Positions 60,561 through 64,000 of a stretch of 64,000 bases of DNA are shown here, one piece after another (the first letter of the stretch is position 1; the number at the start of each line of letters is the position of its first letter). The notes beneath the pieces were generated by a model. It saw nothing but the letters and a program-made list of their open reading frames with translations, was not told where the DNA came from and ran no database searches. The position numbers were made by a program, and so were the translations under genes. This stretch comes from Phymatolithon calcareum (lineage: Eukaryota > Rhodophyta > Florideophyceae > Hapalidiales): assembly GCA_977006965.1 (NCBI GenBank), contig OZ345363.1, positions 2,852,001-2,916,000 of the forward strand, in the 5' to 3' direction.

Positions 60561-61072
60561 GGCTGGGCTGGGTTTGTGGAGGAGATCATCGTGGTTCTGC
60601 GCGTAGTCCGGCACGGCGTCGGCCGCTTCCTCGAACAGAGGATGAAGATCCCGGGGGATCCGGTCTGCGAGTGTCACTACTGGTACTGCGGGCGGCACGG
60701 AGGACAGCAAAACGGGACTGTGTGCCTCTGTTGCTGCTGGAAGGCTAAGCGTCCCGCCGTGCTGTAGGCGGCTGGGGTTTAAGGTATAAACGAAGGACTT
60801 TGGGGTCTGCAACACCCTGGGCACTTTCGAGGCCACAAAGTGCTTAGTAGTGAAGGGCGGACAGCTCATACAGGCTGAAAACGTGCAGGTGTGCGTCGGA
60901 GAGCTCCTCGCCGATTTCCATTGAAGACTGCTTGCAGGAAGGGTCGGTAATGTCGTTATGTATGACGACGATGCACCGGAAACAATCACGAAGCTTCTCT
61001 GCAACTGAGGTGAGGTACGCCGCTGCAGCGTAGAGTTGAGCGCCATCGTTGGCCCGGGGGAGTTGTTACGAT

Positions 61073-61450
61073 ATGAGAGGGTGCTTCGGGTTCGAAGCCG
61101 AGAGGGTATATAGGGTTGAATCGGGCCGGGATGCTAAAGCGCGTATGAATGCGCGACCTCCGGAAGGACTGGTACCACGCAGCGGTGATTTGCAGCGCTC
61201 GGCTTCTCGGGCCAAGGACCTCCTACTCTGCGTCGGCGTCGAGGATGCCTTTGTCCACGGAGTACTTGCGTCTGCGCGGGGCTTGCTGAAGGCTGTGCAC
61301 GGCGGTGATGATGAACGGTACCGAGAAGAATTGAGCCGAATGATGACGGCAATGGCAAAAGATCCGAGTGGCATCGTACTGAAATTAGCGAAACCAGTCC
61401 TTGCATTTGCAACACGCAACAGCTACCATAGTGACCGTGAGCCAGAGTAG
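61073..61450 (+). other. Open frame of 125 codons, uncertain
   Basis: ATG 61073. EGLVPRSGDLQRSASRAKDL, FVHGVLASARGLLKAVHGGD, SRMMTAMAKDPSGIVLKLAK. It could be a host exon, the antisense of the DIRS 5' region, or part of the transposon with the next ORF. A TATATA motif at 61088 is preceded by GAGAGGG, as also at 58214. Confidence 0.25.
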
Positions 61451-61687
61451 AATATCCGTTCTGTACTCTGTGGAGATGGCAGTACGGGGCGCAGTGGCAA
61501 AAAGATGAACCGTGAAGTTATTTACGCTAGTGGTGCACTGCGCGGTGGGCATGAATCGTTCTGAGCAATCGATCTCACCTCGCTTCTCATCTGCACACAG
61601 GGAGCAACTGTGCTCCGCTGGCCGTTTTTGCCGGACGGTCTCATCGCAAAAAAACCAACCGGTCACAATCATGGTCCAGTAGTCAAC

Positions 61688-62332
61688 ATGGCTGGCATGA
61701 ATGAAGCTCAAGCAAAGTTGGCTTTGGTGCGCGAGCTTCTTGCATGGGTACAAAAAAATCCTGGTGTGGCTGTTCTGGTCTGCGGTCCCGGTTTTCGCGA
61801 GCCTCATCCCGGTCTACAACCACATCTCCAATTTAATGCCGGACGGTTCAAATGGCAGCTTCCGGCGGGAAGGTATGTCAACGCAGCGATTGTACATGCT
61901 ATATGGCGCGCATGCGGAGAGGAGGACGGTCGTGCGACTTTGCAGTTCATGCGCGCACGAAACGAGCGTACCGGTTTGACAAGGTTGCGCAGCACGCTTC
62001 CAATAGTGCATGCATTGCCTGTTAACGTCGAAGCGCGCCAAGACCAGAAACGGGATATGGCGGCGTTTAAACGTAACGCCTTCCAGTGGTTTTCGGAGCA
62101 CGGGTGCGGTGTTTGGATTGTCCGGCCTATCCAAAATGGCATTGTAGATCATTACGTAACTATCGACGCGACTGAGACGCTTATTTTCGACTCAGCGGAA
62201 GACTATCCTTTACGATTGTGCGAAGAAACACTTCGTATGTGCGGCGGTCCGGATGCAAATACGCTATCTGTCTCGGAGGCGAGGCAGATCGTCGAGCGGC
62301 AGAAAAAGAATAAGAAACGGAAGAAGGGCTAG
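61688..62332 (+). CDS. Hypothetical protein, 214 aa, perhaps transposon-linked
   Basis: ATG at 61688 (MAGMNEAQAKLALVREL); upstream codons are open but lack ATG. It has WQLPAGRYVNAAIVHAIWRA, then HGCGVWIVRPIQNGIVDHYV and TIDATETLIFDSAEDYPL, and a Lys-rich C-terminus. The spacing of Gly-Cys, His and Asp recalls small cysteine-protease-like domains in some large transposons, but this is weak. Uninterrupted and flanked by transposon debris. Confidence 0.4.
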   Translation: MAGMNEAQAKLALVRELLAWVQKNPGVAVLVCGPGFREPHPGLQPHLQFNAGRFKWQLPAGRYVNAAIVHAIWRACGEEDGRATLQFMRARNERTGLTRLRSTLPIVHALPVNVEARQDQKRDMAAFKRNAFQWFSEHGCGVWIVRPIQNGIVDHYVTIDATETLIFDSAEDYPLRLCEETLRMCGGPDANTLSVSEARQIVERQKKNKKRKKG

Positions 62333-62376
62333 AACATGTAGAACGCATCGTTTCATTAAACAGTGATCTTTCCTGT

Positions 62377-62545
62377 TCAACAAACATCCCTAATTATCCA
62401 CTGCGTAGCGTCAATGGATAGCTTGCGCGTGCGTAGTACTTCCAAAAGTACAGCTTGAGACATGCGCTTTGTAAGTCCGTCGGCGATATTTTTCGACCCA
62501 CTTACATGCCCGATGTCTGAAATATCTCTGAGGCGAACTGAATTC
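62377..62545 (-). pseudogene. Ty1/copia Pol C-terminus (RNase H end)
   Basis: Minus-strand frame: NSVRLRDISDIGHVSGSKNI, then ADGLTKRMSQAVLLEVLRTR, KLSIDATQWIIRDVC-stop. The block I-x-H-V-x-x-x-x-N-I-A-D-x-L-T-K is the copia RNase H terminus. Upstream the frame is closed by a stop and the rest of Pol is not found, so only this tail remains. Confidence 0.75.
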
Positions 62546-62915
62546 TAGCGCGTGCCGAACAAGCAGAGCGGCGCGCGGAAGAGAATCGAAAAGTGAGCAA
62601 TGATGTTCCCGAACTTCTGTCCCGCGCCGTCGCGATGACCGTACTGCCATCGCGACGACTTGCAGAAGCACAACAATGCCGCCAAGAATCACTCAAGGAG
62701 CAAAAGAGAAAGTGCTTTCAGTTAGACAGCTTTTCGCTCTTCAAAAGGCGAGAAAAGCGAGATGGGCGAACAAAAAAACGTTCATTAAGTTCAAGGTAAG
62801 ATAAAACAAAGCTGACTCCTAATACTTCCACACCGACCGCAACTCTCTGTACTACATAGCGCTTAGATACTATCCGCTGGCGGACGTGGTTCAGAGTTGA
62901 CGATGTCTGCCAGAC

Positions 62916-62956
62916 AATGCGTAACAAACGCTCCAGTGGAGCGTTTGTTACGCATT
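62916..62956. repeat. Perfect 41-bp palindrome
   Basis: Two identical 20-base arms (AATGCGTAACAAACGCTCCA and its complement) around a single G at 62936. The right arm is part of a FIS1-like coding fragment; the left arm is its inverted copy. Confidence 0.95.
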
Positions 62957-63094
62957 TCGCCAAGCAATCGGAAAGCCATATCTCTTCTAGGCAATGTGGA
63001 GGATAAAATCACGCAAGACGGAATAATTGGAATTTCGATTATATCTGGTCTTGCTGCTGTCGCAGAGCTTGTCAGGAAGGCCCTAATGTGTTAG
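62936..63094 (+). pseudogene. FIS1-like C-terminal fragment
   Basis: The frame reads VERLLRISPSNRKAISLLGN, then VEDKITQDGIIGISIISGLA and AVAELVRKALMC-stop. The order 'P-x-N-R-x-A ... L ... I/V-E-D-K-I-x-x-D-G-x-I-G' plus a C-terminal hydrophobic anchor is the end of FIS1, the outer-membrane receptor for mitochondrial and peroxisomal fission. Only the last ~52 residues exist; the first ~90 (TPR bundle) are absent upstream, where the sequence folds back on itself. Either a gene fragment or the last exon of a spliced gene; the fold-back favours a fragment. Confidence 0.6.
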
Positions 63095-63487
63095 TCCCGT
63101 TGGCGATTTCATTTTACTCAATAATTGGGGTACGATTCCTCCTTTTTCATCTCATAATGAGTTGTGTATCACCGCAATTTATGTAACACAACCTGTAGGT
63201 ACCAAGCCCTTTTGCGTGTTTGTGCTTCCAGCTCACTGAAGCATTCAACCTGCAGCATGTATTCTTCCGAACTCAATGACTTTGCTGCAGAGCTCTAGCG
63301 GTTTGGATCAAGAATAACACATCATGTCAAGGGGAAGAAAAGAATATGGCTGGACCCCTTGATCCACAGTGCCCGGCGTGCGCACGGAAAGCAGTACGGT
63401 AATACTCTAGTACTGTGTGCAGAACAAGATTTGAAATAATTTCTTTAATTCTCATGACTAGATATAATTTCAGGAATCACAGAACAA
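63095..63487. other. Intergenic
   Basis: No gene recognised. Confidence 0.45.
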
Positions 63488-64000
63488 CATTTTCATTCAT
63501 TTTCATTCATTTTCATTCATTTTCATTCATTTTCATTCATTTTCATTCATTTTCATTCATTTTCATTCATTTTCATTCATTTTCATTCATTTTCATTCAT
63601 TTTCATTCATTTTCATTCATTTTCATTCATTTTCATTCATTTTCATTCATTTTCATTCATTTTCATTCATTTTCATTCATTTTCATTCATTTTCATTCAT
63701 TTTCATTCATTTTCATTCATTTTCATTCATTTTCATTCATTTTCATTCATTTTCATTCATTTTCATTCATTTTCATTCATTTTCATTCATTTTCATTCAT
63801 TTTCATTCATTTTCATTCATTTTCATTCATTTTCATTCATTTTCATTCATTTTCATTCATTTTCATTCATTTTCATTCATTTTCATTCATTTTCATTCAT
63901 TTTCATTCATTTTCATTCATTTTCATTCATTTTCATTCATTTTCATTCATTTTCATTCATTTTCATTCATTTTCATTCATTTTCATTCATTTTCATTCAT
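63488..64000. repeat. Perfect 10-bp tandem array (TTTCATTCAT)n
   Basis: 51 complete, identical copies from 63491 to the window end, preceded by a partial CAT. No variant unit was seen. The array continues past the window. The unit is pyrimidine-rich (complement ATGAATGAAA) and not G-rich, so it does not resemble known telomere repeats. Confidence 0.98.

Noticed and set aside
63488-64000. Telomere
   Set aside because: The decamer lacks the G-rich strand of known telomere repeats and the window end is arbitrary.
1-64000. tRNA, rRNA or CRISPR
   Set aside because: No tRNA T-loop/anticodon pattern, no rRNA-like conserved block and no spaced direct repeats were seen by eye; a covariance-model search would be decisive.

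Overview
This is nuclear DNA of a eukaryote, most likely a multicellular red alga (Florideophyceae, Chondrus-like). The reasons are mixed. Genes are compact and intron-poor, with only four genes showing introns, all short (about 90-180 bp). They sit in small islands separated by decayed transposons. One protein is a plastid-type Clp protease subunit, and several others suit an organism that builds sulfated and methylated galactan walls (a GT14 glycosyltransferase, FkbM methyltransferases, another Golgi-type glycosyltransferase, mannose-6-phosphate isomerase and a large heparinase II/III-like surface protein). The species is an inference; the gene families are read from the sequence. I saw no rRNA, tRNA or CRISPR.

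Layout. 1-6.1 kb: a CACTA/Tnp2-like transposase running off the left edge on the minus strand, an unknown 350-aa ORF, and a Mutator-like (MULE) relic with ~68-bp terminal inverted repeats. 6.4-9.4 kb: a PARP with WGR, WGR-like, WWE, WGR, regulatory and catalytic domains. 9.46-10.95 kb: a non-autonomous Tc1/mariner-like element. 11-13.8 kb: gene-free. 13.8-36 kb: the main gene island: GT14 enzyme, a plastid-type unknown protein divergent from a ClpR-like subunit, a Cys-rich membrane protein, two tail-to-tail FkbM methyltransferase paralogs that share a 21-nt microexon, a CNNM/CorC-type transporter, a small spliced coiled-coil protein, a Tlg2/syntaxin-16 SNARE, an SLC35F-like transporter, mannose-6-phosphate isomerase, and a Golgi-type glycosyltransferase.

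36-64 kb is a transposon graveyard around one big intact gene (46.2-49.5 kb, the heparinase II/III-like secreted protein). It holds several LINE reverse-transcriptase fragments in both orientations, a non-autonomous hAT element (8-bp target duplication) inside a LINE, a 2.8-kb hAT element itself interrupted by a LINE 3' end (12-bp target duplication), a DIRS-type retrotransposon (reverse transcriptase, RNase H, tyrosine recombinase), a copia tail, a FIS1-like gene fragment ending in a perfect fold-back palindrome, and at least 51 perfect copies of a 10-bp tandem repeat that reach the window edge.

The most unusual signals are: a decayed segmental copy of the syntaxin-transporter locus 20 kb away, in the same order; the Clp subunit whose catalytic His is replaced by Gln; the paralogous methyltransferases with a conserved microexon; nested transposons that can be dated relative to one another by their target duplications; the fold-back FIS1 fragment; and a strong local excess of TACTGTA/TACAGTA, the end motif of the Tc1/mariner-like elements.
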